From: Siphonodentalium dalli
Lineage: Eukaryota; Mollusca; Scaphopoda; Gadilida; Siphonodentaliidae
Length of the DNA: 64,000 nucleotides
Reading direction: 5' to 3'
Assembly: GCA_032622095.1 (NCBI GenBank)
Contig: CP136065.1
Coordinates: forward strand, 203,804,618-203,868,617
Shown here: one piece after another, positions 10,450 through 20,214 of the stretch
Numbering within the stretch: the stretch's first letter is position 1
Layout: every line of letters starts with the position of its first letter
Position numbers and translations under genes: made by a program
Notes under the pieces: generated by a model
Seen by the model: only the letters and a program-made list of their open reading frames with translations
Database searches by the model: none
What the model was told of the DNA's origin: nothing

Positions 10450-11361
10450 AATCCCCGTCAGACATGATGCCCTCCTCGTCCGGCATAGCTGTAATGTCCG
10501 CAATATTCGGCTGGTGATGCCGCCAGCTCCTCCACTGTCGCAGTGGAGATGGGCTCCACTGGAGGGACTGGAGGGGAAGGCTTATCCCCCTGTTTTGCAA
10601 CAGGGGTAGCTCCCTTCGGACTAACAGGGGTGGTGTCCCCCTGCTGCTGGTCGGCTTATCCCCCTGTTATCCCCCTGTTTTGCAACAGGGGTGGCTTCCG
10701 GTGCACGAATACCCAACTGGTCTGCTGACAGCTGTAGCACTTCCCGAATGTCTTCATGTGGTGTGCCACCACTGAGCGCCGCATCATTACTGCTCCTCGG
10801 TGGGGGCTGCCATCTGGTTCCGGAAACGAGATTACGCTCCTTCAGGCGCTGCTCCACCCTCCTGGGGCACAACTCCCACTTCCTCGTGTGGCCCACTTCC
10901 CGACACGCAAAACATAGCGGTCGCCTCCCACTGATGATGATGGGAATAAATTGTCCTCCGTTGAATAGGGCATGGAATCTATTGCCTATTGCGATTGACA
11001 GTCATGTGCACTACCTTGGTCCCAGTTGTCACACTACTACCGCCTACATAAGCCCGGTCATCTCTGATCTCATGATCTCCCTTTGAAAAAATGGCCTGAA
11101 CCTCATGCCCACACCGGCCTCAGTAAAATCCAACGATCTGGTGAACTGGTAGGTATCCATGCACTCGATGTGGTCAAATGTTAAATACCACGTATCCGGT
11201 CGGGATAGACGAAAAAGCGCGTCTACGCGTGTCAGATCAAAATCTTCTTTCAACAAATCGCCCATCTTTTCCATTGTCATCTTAAAGCGGCTTGGCCCAT
11301 CTTGTGTAATCTCCAGCGTCCTAGCCGCCAATATTTCCTCATAGAGGCCTCCGTCAGCCAT
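10450..11361 (-). pseudogene. Family A ORF1, broken
   Basis: The ATG at 11,361 gives MADGGLYEEILAARTLEI. The N-terminal ~100 residues (MGDLLKEDFDLTRVDALFRL, WYLTFDHI) match the ORF1 at 40,979-42,314. Frameshifts follow, then a zinc-knuckle segment with GHTRKWELCPRRVEQ near 10,850. The C-terminal half repeats a short PVAKQGDN-type unit, as in the sister copy. Probably an RNA-binding nucleocapsid-like protein; it is not translatable as one chain. Confidence 0.75.
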
Positions 11362-11437
11362 GGTGACGTGCCTGGCAGACGGTACAAAAAACACAATTGA
11401 CCAATCAAATAATTAGGTCATGAGACACAAATCAAGG

Positions 11438-11453
11438 ATCATTGCCAAAAGGC
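11438..11453 (-). other. Degenerate U2 5' remnant
   Basis: The minus strand contains GCCTTTTGGC followed by AATGATC, matching U2 nucleotides around 12-27 imperfectly. It lies exactly where a U2 5' end is expected, just upstream of the family A ORF1 leader, and is fused to the interior of another ORF1. Confidence 0.6.
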
Positions 11454-12107
11454 ACAATGGTGAAGAGCGATTGTGGCCTAAGCCACGACAAGAAAAGCAC
11501 ATCCTCGGCCTCCCCGGGATAACCACGGGACAAAATCCCCACTTCCCGTAATTTAGAGAGAAGGGGATCAGGTCGAGACTTCTCGGGGACACGGACATCT
11601 CCACCTGGATGTCCCCCGTACAGTATCTGTATCCGTTGATAACGTTGGTAGAATCCTTCACAGACAAAATCTTCCCATAGGGGCGCAGTGCCCCTAACAC
11701 AAATTCCCTGTTTACATGGTACGGCACCCACATGATCTTCACCGTCGTCTTCCTCTCCCAAAACGGCTGGAAATTTACGGTAAACTTCATAGTGCCACCA
11801 TCAACAGGCATGGCACAAAGTCCAGCTTGATAAAAGTCAAAGTCCTCCTGCGCCGAAAAAACCAAGTACCATACACCGAACCGCTCCATCCTGTATAGTG
11901 CCTGGATTTTCGACAGGTCCAGTACATCTTTCAACGTGGCCATCAAGATCTGCCCAGTCACCAGCCTGCGACTCTCTCCCCGAACATGCATCTGCAGTGT
12001 GCGCGCAACACGATCCTCCATAATGTCGGCCGCCATGGCTCCGTCCCTGGCGGACAAACAAAAACAAAGGGCCAATCAAAGAAATAGGTCACCTTAATTA
12101 AATCAAC
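11454..12107 (-). mobile_element. Family A' LINE 5' fragment
   Basis: Contains only the 5' leader and the first two thirds of an ORF1 nearly identical to that at 48,010-48,711. It is bounded upstream by a U2 5' end (12,108-12,135) and downstream by a second U2 remnant. This fits loss of the element body by recombination between neighbouring U2 units. Confidence 0.75.
11470..12036 (-). pseudogene. Family A' ORF1 (gag-like), truncated at the zinc knuckle
   Basis: I take the ATG at 12,036 (MAADIMEDRVARTLQMHV) because sister copies start similarly; the open frame also reaches an earlier ATG at 12,075. The ~190 residues include FGVWYLVFSAQEDFDFYQ, KTTVKIMWVPYHVNREF and the knuckle CFSCRGLGHNRSSPLC (CX2CX4HX6C). 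Right after the knuckle the frame runs into U2-derived sequence and stops. It is therefore an ORF1 without its C-terminal tail. An RNA-chaperone/nucleocapsid role is inferred from the clade. Confidence 0.8.
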
Positions 12108-12135
12108 GATCTTTGCCAAAAGGCCGAGAAACGAT
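12108..12135 (-). pseudogene. U2 snRNA 5'-end fragment (copy 2)
   Basis: The minus strand reads ATCGTTTCTCGGCCTTTTGG then CAAAGATC. It differs from consensus at the fifth base or so (ATCGC to ATCGT) and where CTAAG has become CAAAG. The U2-type spacer and promoter lie directly upstream (12,136 onward), and the LINE leader directly downstream. Confidence 0.93.
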
Positions 12136-12674
12136 GCCGATTTTTCGCGAAAATTGGGCCATTCAGCAGAAACCGTCGAGAAAATGGACATGAATCCTGA
12201 AAAAGAAAGAAATATGCATGAGAAGCGAAGATGGCGAAATTCCGGTGTTTTGCATGAAGCATGTGTTCGGATTTTGTTACAATTTAGAATAAACACGAGA
12301 ATTTCATCATTTTTTTCGCGACTCCATTTGAGACGTACGACGTACGTTCTTCTGACTCTATTTAATACTGTACTGTTGATCCATTATAAGCTCATCGAGT
12401 CGTGCAAACCAAAATGTTGCGAAAGATGCTGAATGTCACGAAATCTGAACCTTACTTTTTTGCAATAGTTTTCTTTGCATTTGTGAAATAACGTCAAGGG
12501 TGATTTAGAATAAACGTTGTTCATTGTAATATGAATGCAATGCAAACGCTCTTTATCAACAATGTGTGGTATCTGTTCTTATCAGCATGACATCTAAACA
12601 TTCCAAATGAAACTCTTCCATGTCAGAAGGTACAGAGAAGTTGGAGGGGGGGAACTAATTTTAGATTATTTAAG
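12136..12674 (-). repeat. U2 array intergenic spacer, copy 1
   Basis: 539 bp between the start of one U2 and the 3' end of the next. It is homologous along its length to 42,425-43,004 and 48,768-49,349, but has lost about 40 bp near 12,185. It carries the upstream promoter region at its left end, and an AACGCTCTTTAT motif at 12,545-12,556. No other snRNA gene is recognised in it. Confidence 0.9.
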
Positions 12675-12831
12675 AACGGGCCGATCCCGGAGGTACTGCA
12701 ATACCGGGTCAACCCGTGGCGAGGTTAGAGCAAGCTCTAGGCCACTCGCCTACAGTAAAAAATCAGTTTAATATCGAAGTCCCCATTTGGGGACGTATCA
12801 GATATTAAGCTGATAAGAACAGATACTACAC
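12675..12831 (-). pseudogene. U2 snRNA 3' part (copy 2), split by a LINE
   Basis: The minus strand starts GTGTAGTATCTGTTCTTATC directly after a LINE poly(A) tail and runs to the conserved 3' end with GGTATTGCAGTACCTCCGGG. The branch-site recognition bases GTAGTA and the hairpin GTCCCCAAATGGGGAC are intact. The Sm site reads ATTTTTTA rather than the ATTTTTGA of the other two copies. U2 pairs with the intron branch point in the spliceosome; this copy lacks its first ~30 nt. Confidence 0.95.
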
Positions 12832-13269
12832 TTTTTTTTTTTTTTATAATACGAAATAATAATACAGGTTTTACAAATAATAACGATGACAAAAATACAA
12901 ATACAGAATAATACGGTGAAATAACGTAATAATTGGGAAGCTGGCTAACTGCCAGCACCGTACATGCCCCCGCTCCGATTAAAAACAGACGAGTCTGCGA
13001 TATCACAGGTTTGGAGCGAGGGCGAGAGAGCAAAAACGAGTTGGGGGATAATTCTTACCCACCCAACTCCCCACGAAGATAAAGACAAAAATACAATACA
13101 GAGTTACCCATCCCACGCCGCAGAGACGATAAGCGTCCTGCGACTTAGGATGGATAACTCCACGGAAAAGTTAAATGTCAATAGAGTTATCGGAAATCTT
13201 CTTCTTAAAGGTACTTATACTTATCAGAATGTAAATTCCACTTTGTCGTTCGAAACGCGACAGATATCA

Positions 13270-14930
13270 GCCGTTACCAGCCAGTATCTGTCGAATTCCG
13301 AACTGTGGAGGCGCTCGTGATCAACGAGTATGCGAATACGCAACCGATTAAGATAATCAACAATAAGTTTTTGTGGGCGAGTGGGGCCTTTCCGAAATTT
13401 GGCCTCGTTACGAAAATACCAAATGGTGCTAATTGCTTCTGTGAGAAGAACGAGAATAGTGGCTTTGTGATGCCTGTCAAGATTTATGGGTAACTGTAAA
13501 AAGCGGACTGTTTTGGCGAGAGGTCAAATGACTGTTCTGGGCGTTATGTTATTGACCCACTGAAATATAAGTCGCCATAAAGGTTGGACCTCGGCGCAAA
13601 AACAAAATAAATGTTCGTGAGATTCATCTTCTGCACGACAAAGAGGGCATACTTTATAACGTAAGATTTATAAATGATGAAGGAGTTGATTATGTAAATT
13701 GTTCTAAGTCGTGCCAAAGTGAATAAGGGGATATTTGTTAATTACAATAGGGGGCTTGACAATTGCACTTAGAAAGTCCAAGTAAAATTGTTTCGTAGTG
13801 AAACCATCAAAATTAAAGTCTGGACGGATTTTTAAATATTTTCTAAGGGCCACCATTACCTTGGTATAAAAAGGGGGTGGTTGTTCTGAACAATGGGGAA
13901 TTAAATTAGAACCAAATTCAGGCCTAAAACGGACCAGCGATAGACTTATCCAATATGTGACAAAACAACCCCATCTGATATTGGGGAATTTCATGAATCT
14001 CTGCAGATGTTGCATGAAAAATGCGTCAAGTTTGGACGGAATATGAGAAAGCCCGGTCCCTCCCCGCAGTTTGCTTTCGCAAACCGTGAGGCGGGACAGG
14101 GGTTCCTGCTTATTCTCCCAAATAAATTTATGCATCTTTGAATTAAAGGAACATAGATATGCAGCAGACAAAGGGATGACAGAACAGTAATACCAGATTT
14201 TCGACAGGGCATAAGTATTAACAAGGACGGTACGGGAGAAGGGGGTCAGTTTACGATCAAATGAATTTTGGAGTACACCAGAAAATTTAGAAAGAAGATT
14301 GTGAAAATGACCATCAAGTGTAATATTATTTCCATATTGAATTCCAAGAAGTTTTTGATGCGGGACCCAGCGTAAGCCATGTGGCTTGTCAGTGCGATCC
14401 CTCCAAGAGCCTAAAAATATTCCGGCTGATTTGTTCAGATTTAATTTAGCGCCGGATTTCCTTACCAAAAAGGGCGCAGTTAGATAATATATGTTCAATG
14501 GAGTTGTCATTAGTGACTATCGTGGTGACATCATCCGCATACGCAGCTAGCTTTATCGGTTCAGTGGAACACTGAACCGACAAACCCAAAATCTGCGTAT
14601 CCGAACGGAATTTAATCAAAAGGGGCTCTAAACAGAGGACGTACAATAGTGGGGAAATACTGCATCCTTGGCGTACTGATCGCGTGACGGGGAAAAGTTC
14701 AGAAATAAACTGATTCACAATAACAGACGAAGTGATGTCACTGTAAAAAAGTCTAATCCATGAAATAAATTTGGGGCCGAACCCATATGCCGAAAGGGCA
14801 CGAAAAAGATAAATATGATCTACTCGATCAAAGGCTTTAGCTTGATCGAGGGAAATAAGGGCGCACCTAATATTTTTATGATTAACATAGTCAATGAGAT
14901 TCCGCAATAAATGGGCATTATCCAAAATTA
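13270..14930 (-). pseudogene. Family A ORF2, C-terminal half (reverse transcriptase, zinc finger)
   Basis: Contains reverse transcriptase palm motifs SLDQAKAFDRVDH, RQGCSISPLLYVLCLEP and the catalytic YADD box (AAYADDV), then the thumb and long C-terminal region (FLGSWRDRTDKPHGL, QRFMKFPNIRWGCFVTYW). Near 13,600-13,655 a C-terminal zinc finger appears as CPLCR...HEHLFCFC, typical of this clade. It is broken by a frameshift near 14,480 and by the deletion that removes the endonuclease. It cannot yield an active enzyme. Confidence 0.85.
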
Positions 14931-15336
14931 GAGTTCACCGTCATGTTGACTAATTTAGTTCCATTAGCCACACTGCTCCCTCCCATATAGCTCGTGTCGT
15001 CACGAATCGAGTGGATCTGCGTAGTTGCCCAACACCCTGGAATAAATGTCTGATCGAAGAAAAAACGGTACCCACAAAAGTTTCACAACTATTTCCTTCG
15101 TAAAAAAAGGCTGAAATGACATTCCGATCCCGTCATCTGGAAACTCCAGCGTCCTGAGAAATTCCAAGGTATCCATGTACTATACATGACTGAACGTCCA
15201 CCAAGGTCATATCAAAGTCTTTCTTAAGCAAATCTCCCATCTTCTCTGTGGTCATCCAGTATTTGTTCACTCCGTCCACCTTAATTTCCACGGTCCTGGC
15301 CGCCCTAAACTCATCGTAGAGCCCGTCAGCCGCCAT
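14931..15336 (-). pseudogene. Family A ORF1 N-terminal fragment
   Basis: The ATG at 15,336 gives MAADGLYDEFRAARTVEIKV, matching the ORF1 start at 42,314. After about 60 residues (MGDLLKKDFDMTLVD) the frame breaks, and the homology continues in other frames to the deletion junction with ORF2 at about 14,930. Confidence 0.78.
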
Positions 15337-15410
15337 AGCTGCATCCCTGACTGGCGGGAAAAACTAGATCAATTAGCGAAAGTAGGTCACTTAATCAATC
15401 ACGTCAGAAA

Positions 15411-15445
15411 TCACTTTGAACTGAGCCAAAAGGCCGAGAAGCGAT
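15411..15445 (-). pseudogene. U2 snRNA 5'-end fragment (copy 3) with target duplication
   Basis: The minus strand reads ATCGCTTCTCGGCCTTTTGG, then a slightly altered CTCAGTTCAAAGTG. Past base 30 it continues into an AAGTG...TCTGA-like sequence that resembles the AAGTGTAGTATCTG target, so part of the target duplication is retained on the LINE 5' side. Confidence 0.9.
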
Positions 15446-15547
15446 GCCGATTTTTCGCGAAAAAAATCGGGCCATTCAGCAGGAACCGTCGAGAAAATGG
15501 TTTTAATAAAAGGTGTGTCGTCATCAAATCCCAGGAATCGACATGAA
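15446..15547 (-). promoter_or_regulatory. U2 snRNA upstream promoter region
   Basis: About 100 bp upstream of U2 copy 3 is conserved with the other units: a near-palindrome (CCGATTTTT-CGCG-AAAAATCGG type) at positions -2 to -28, then GGTTCCTGCTGAATGG-like and CATTTTCTCGACGG sequence where a proximal sequence element is expected (about -40 to -60). Homology to the spacer stops near 15,547, so the array ends here. The PSE assignment is by position only. Confidence 0.6.
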
Positions 15548-15591
15548 ATATAAAAAAAAATGGCAAAGTAACGCCGGTTTACGGTACTAGT

Positions 15592-15906
15592 ACAGACTTT
15601 TCAAGGATCACTATTTCAGAAACACTAAATGTCCAGTCTCTAAGTCATTATACAGGAGGACCTTTTGTGAAAATTATAATTTACCTTTTCACCAACCACA
15701 AAAGGATCCATGTGTAGTCTGCACAGAAAACGCCGAAAATGACAAATCTCTCCATGTTGTGACATTCGATTTGGAATCAGTCTTGACAACTCCATGTTGT
15801 AACCGCCTTGTCTTCAAGGATTCCATGGAACCTGAAACCTTGCAGGAACTTCGAGCATTGTGGTTTAATCGTCATGTTTTTAATATCCCAACGGTTCTTG
15901 ATAGCT
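15592..15906 (+). pseudogene. Transposase-like protein remnant
   Basis: One plus-strand frame stays open for about 100 codons without a start: HYFRNTKCPVSKSLYRRTFC, then PFHQPQKDPCVVCTEN, then HVVTFDLESVLTTPCC, ending at TGA. I recall the pattern (YF..CPVS..LY..FCE, P.KD.C..C, then V.T.DL..VL..P) from a widespread family of uncharacterised, probably transposon-derived proteins in invertebrates. The usual continuation after TPCC is lost, so this looks like a decayed exon or element. Family assignment is tentative. Confidence 0.45.
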
Positions 15907-16281
15907 GAAAGGATTCTTGGCTGCAAACGTACTTTATTCATGGAAATTACTTTAGATATGTACTTTGCATGTGCTTATGGAATCCCAAAGGTGGATGAAT
16001 TAAGGTGTTATGGTAATTACGGGAAAGAAGAAGAAAACGCAATCGGTATTCAAACTAAACGATAAAATATTAAAGAGTTGTGAACAATTTTCATACCATG
16101 GACTGTTGTTCACTTCAAATGGAAAATTTAAACTCGCACAGGAAAACTAGTCGGTAAATGACATCTTTTCAATACATGTTTGCCTAGGTAAACATTTCTT
16201 TATTGTTTATGTATACATTGAAATACATAATTATCCAATGAAAAATTCACAATCTATATTGTATATATATATTTTATGTAA

Positions 16282-16839
16282 TTCATCTTGCATACTGCTC
16301 ATAGTGTTTATGTTAACAAAGAATCTGAATATGCTGTTACTTTAGCTGCTATAAAGGAGGATGCAGGGTTGATAGAGGGACACAGGCTCTGCTCAGCAGG
16401 AAAACTTATGTTTCTGTTGTCACAGGATGCAATTTTGGCTATGCCTGAGCTTCCAGATGTTATTCCGGTCATCGCTGATATGATAGAGACCATTCTCAAC
16501 CAACCAGGGACAATCGATCCCGATCCTTCTCTGCTCATTGGGTTAGCTTTTTATGCTGCGAACTTGTGTGTCTTGGTCCAGAAGAAGTATGAAACAGATT
16601 CTGCAGTCTCTGATATCATAGACCCTGAGAAAACTGTTATTGAATTTGGTAGAGTTGTTCAGAGAATCAATGAAGACTGCAATCAGACAGAAAAAATTGT
16701 TGATAATGTAGCGAATTGTACTCGAGGGGTATATAGAAACTACAGTTTTATTTCTCTTTTAATGGGAGGACCGTTAATCAAGAATAGAATTATGGGGTTC
16801 ATTGTTACCATTGACTCGCCAAGCGATGGAACTCCATAA
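16282..16839 (+). CDS. Unassigned 180-codon open frame, possible exon
   Basis: The frame is open from 16,282 to a TAA at 16,837-16,839. It has no good initiator ATG near its beginning, and an AG at 16,302-16,303 could be a splice acceptor, so it would be an internal or last exon. The product has ordinary amino-acid composition, with stretches such as LCSAGKLMFLLSQDAI, ELPDVIPVIADMIETI and IGLAFYAANLCVLV, then KNRIMGFIVTI. It contains no motif I recognise. It is the most protein-like sequence in the window outside the mobile elements, but host-gene status is unproven. Confidence 0.35.
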   Translation, partial: FILHTAHSVYVNKESEYAVTLAAIKEDAGLIEGHRLCSAGKLMFLLSQDAILAMPELPDVIPVIADMIETILNQPGTIDPDPSLLIGLAFYAANLCVLVQKKYETDSAVSDIIDPEKTVIEFGRVVQRINEDCNQTEKIVDNVANCTRGVYRNYSFISLLMGGPLIKNRIMGFIVTIDSPSDGTP

Positions 16840-17176
16840 TTGTGAATAACTTGGAGTCAGTTATAAGCCCAAAACTTTTTATGTGTGGTGAACTAAATTT
16901 AATTAAGACTAATTATACTCATTGTGCAAAAAAAAACCATGTGTCATTTAATATAGATCAACTTATACATTAACTTAAGATAAAAAAAAATGCAATCAAA
17001 GTATGACCTATTCCCAGTCGTGACATAAGTCCAAGTCAAAACTTTTGCTGTGACCCCACTCGGAATAAGTTAAGATTATTCTATGAATGTAAATATCGGA
17101 TTCAGAAATATAGTTTCAATCTGCTAATAGCAAAGAGAAACAAGCAGCTAAAGGAAAGGGACTGATACATGAGTAC
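16840..17176. other. No gene recognised
   Basis: AT-rich flank between the open frame and the tandem repeats; nothing identifiable. Confidence 0.5.
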
Positions 17177-17361
17177 GTAAAACATTTTCATAACAACTAC
17201 CCCCTTAATGAATGCTAATACATTACTATAAGCAAACAGTTTCATTATAATAACTACCCCCTTAATGAATACTAATACATTACTATAAGCAAACATTTTC
17301 ATTATAATAACTACCCCCTTAATGAATGCTAATACATTACTATAAGCAAACAGTTTCATTA
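17177..17361. repeat. About 62-bp tandem repeat, three copies
   Basis: Units containing TAACTACCCCCTTAATGAAT followed by TACATTACTATAAGCAAACA repeat three times. One further partial unit reappears at 20,029 on the far side of the next element, showing that element landed inside the array. Confidence 0.9.
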
Positions 17362-20028
17362 TACCCCCCCGCAACGAAGTTAGGGGGTGTATACTGGAGT
17401 CAGCTTGTCCGTCCGTCCGTCCGTCCGTGGACACAAATTTGTCCAGAGTTTTTCTCAGTCGTTTTTTGATCAATTGCCGTGAAACTTGGCACAGACTTCA
17501 ACCACCATGGGAACCTGTGCACCTGCGATTATGACGTCTGTCGGACTTTTTTTGGTGGAGTTATGCCCCCTTTTTCGACTTAGAAAATGTTCGCAACATG
17601 TATACTTTTGTCAGAGCTTTTATTCCTACATTTTTCGGTCAATTTTTTAAAAACGTGGCACAGATATTTAGTACCATGGGAACTTGTGCACCTGCGATTA
17701 TGACGTTTGTCCGTCATTTTTTGGGGGAGTTATCCTCCTTTTTTGACTTAGAAACTTTTTTTGCAACATGCATAATTTTGTCTGAGCTTTTATTCCTACA
17801 TTTTTCGGTCAATGTTTTTTAATCTTGGCACTGATATTTAGTACCATGGGAACCTGTGCACCTGCGATTATGACGTCTGTTAGTGTTGAAACGATTAATC
17901 GACTAATCGAAATCGACGCGATTATTAAATTAGTCGATTCCGAAATCGGCTAGTCGACTAGTCGGAACACACCCACCACCATCATGCCATCGCGAAAGCA
18001 GTGCCGTTGCAGAATTACTGGACAATTTAAACAATCAGGCTATCGAAATACACAATCACAATTAGCTTGTTAAAGCCTTCTTTGTTGTCCCTTTGATGCG
18101 ATAACTGCTTTCAGTACTTGGTGGTCATGCATGAGCGCGAAACCCAATGACCTCAACTCAATGTATTTGTCGGTGCCGCGGCGGCTTATTCTTTGAAGTT
18201 GAGACGGCCGGCTTTGATAATCAACTTCAAAGAATCAGCGACCTTGTCTATTTCGGCGTGACGGAATTGATCTGAGTGATAACTGGTCAACGTATTTGCA
18301 GGTGTGCAGGACTCAACTTCAATCAAGTTAGTTGCGAGGTGACATTATTAAGTTTTAAGTTTAATAACAAGTCCAATATATTATAGTTTATTGAAGCACT
18401 ATGTCAGTAATACCTTTAAAGTTTATTTGTAAAATTGTGTGATATTTTTTACAACCACCACATTCATCAACTGACACATGGGTGAGCGTATACGATCGCA
18501 CGTTCTAGATATATTGTATTATAGATATAAATATAAAGCCAACCCGCGGTCGGCCATGCTATGCATCGAATAGCGTCGCGTATTTCGAATTAAACTGGCG
18601 AGTCACTTCGGAAATCCCACGTCGTTTATGGGCTGTGTTTGTGAAAAATTACAATGTATTTTAGCACCTCAAACTTAAATCCTTCGCGGAATTGGGCGGT
18701 GACAAAGCTGTTCCCAGAAACGTAATCTGGATGACGCAAATTCCTGGAATCGGGGCTAAATATAGAACTTACGACATCGCATTGAAATGTACTATTAACA
18801 TCGCCGGTCTGCGCAGTTTTATTTCTGAAACTGACACGATCGATTGTGTATTCGGGGATTCGCGAGTAAAATTGTATATATTGTATATATATTTACAATG
18901 TACCGTGCACGAGAGACAATTATGTACGCGATCAAATCAAACAGTGAAAACACGTGCGTTTTGGCGGGAAAATGACTGTCCGTGATTAAGCTATGTCATA
19001 TCGTGACCTTGCAATGAATACAAGGAACAACATTATGTACGCAATGCATGGCCCATTTTTAATATATGCGGACTCTATATATACAGGGAACTTTACCACA
19101 TTCCGTGTCCGATATATGTACATGACATCTGCGAGCATAAAAGGCTTGTACGCACTACAGCTGTTATAGTATTATAACATTTATTTTGTAACTTTTGTTT
19201 GACTCTGTCGGTGATGAAGTTTGTTTCTCAAAATATCTTGCATTTCTTCATGTACGCCCGTTTGTGAAGTCAATCGGTGACAAGCACACTGGGCAAGTTC
19301 GAAAACAACGATGTTCGATTGTATGTAAGAACCGGTACGGCCCGGTAGACCATACCATATCAATTTTAAAGGAACATTTTTACACAAAACATAGAATAAT
19401 GCACCGGTTTCTGATTGTTGCACGCGCTTCCACTCCGTAATCCGTAGCATCTCCGCGATCGATCAGGTGTTTGTCACCACCGTTTAGATACATACATCAA
19501 CTGGATGGTAATTTGATTGTCATAAAACATCATATACCTGGGACAAATTAATAACCTATTAACCTTCAGTGATATTAAGCCAAATAATCATGGCAAATAG
19601 TGTTAAATCACGTCTTGCTTTGCGTTCGAAAATGCAAAGTTGGTTACTGGTACTCAAAACAAACGGCAAATTATATACGTATATGAGCACAAAACGGTAA
19701 GTTTCGGAAGGGGTCCGACTAGTCGACTAGTAGTCGATTCCCTCTGGCGACTAGTCGATTCCTCAAAACCACTAATCGTTTCAACACTAACGTCTGTCCA
19801 ACATTTTGTGTGTGGAGTTATTCCCCTTTTTCGACTTAATTTTGTCCAAGCTTTATTCCTACATTTTTCGGTCAATAGGTTTAAGATTAGGGTTATGGTT
19901 GTACACCTGCAATGGGAATTGTTACTTTATTATTTTAACTAAATGTTTACTGACATGTGAAACATTTTAGTATTTTAAAAACAGGGGGGTATCCGTAGTC
20001 CCATTTGGACAGTCACACCTCTAGTTAT
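17362..20028. mobile_element. Repeat element with (GTCC)n and 177-bp internal repeats
   Basis: It begins near TACCCCCCCGCAACGAAGTT with a GTCCGTCC run at 17,408-17,432. It contains roughly three and a half units of about 175 bp holding CATGGGAACCTGTGCACCTG and TTCCTACATTTTTCGGTCAA. It ends near GGGGGGTATCCGTAG...CCTCTAG. TTATA or a similar short repeat flanks it in the 62-bp array. No protein is encoded, and the family is unknown to me. A hAT-type element (17,881-19,789) sits inside it. Confidence 0.6.
17881..19789. mobile_element. Non-autonomous hAT transposon, 1,909 bp
   Basis: The ends TAGTGTTGAAACGATTAATC and the inverted copy (TAATCGTTTCAACACTA) are flanked by a perfect 8-bp duplication ACGTCTGT at 17,873-17,880 and 19,790-19,797. 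Subterminal TCGACTAGTCG motifs occur at both ends. Inside are a TTCTTTGAAGTTGA hairpin near 18,190-18,235 and a short open frame at 18,692-18,985 without a recognisable domain. No transposase is seen. Confidence 0.92.
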
Positions 20029-20214
20029 AATAACTACCCCCTTAATGAAATCACCGACATATGTTTTTCATATGTGCAGTGATTTTGTTTGAAACCCAAA
20101 AGGATGTATCTATTCCTCACAATATCAGGCAGTGAAAACTCTATAAACATCGGTCAAAGCAAGAGGACCAAACTCGCCAGTTATATACCAGCATTAATGG
20201 ACCATGATATAATA

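Larger units (their letters stand above)
8677..11437 (-). mobile_element. Chimeric LINE: family B 3' tail joined to family A body
   Basis: The first ~390 bases (8,677 to about 9,069) match the 3' tails of the B copies at 33,118 and 49,503, including AACATCATGGTCCTCCTGGA. From about 9,070 onward the sequence is family A: the N-terminal part of ORF2, the inter-ORF region and ORF1, homologous to 39,180-42,314. The reverse transcriptase is missing. The chimera could come from template switching or from recombination between U2 units. Confidence 0.78.
12832..15410 (-). mobile_element. Family A Tx1-like LINE with a large internal deletion
   Basis: Inserted into U2 (3' fragment at 12,675-12,831, 5' fragment at 15,411-15,445) with the poly(A) tail against GTGTAG. 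The 3' region and C-terminal half of ORF2 (to about 14,930) are joined directly to the ORF1 5' part. Compared with the 37,675 copy, about 3.3 kb is missing: endonuclease, first half of the reverse transcriptase, inter-ORF region and the ORF1 C-terminus. Confidence 0.88.

Noticed and set aside
12136-12674. A second snRNA gene (U1, U5, 5S) in the U2 spacer
   Set aside because: No segment matched the conserved parts of those RNAs by eye; the spacer conservation is explained by tandem repetition.
17177-17361. CRISPR-like array
   Set aside because: Direct tandem repeats without unique spacers, in a eukaryotic context.
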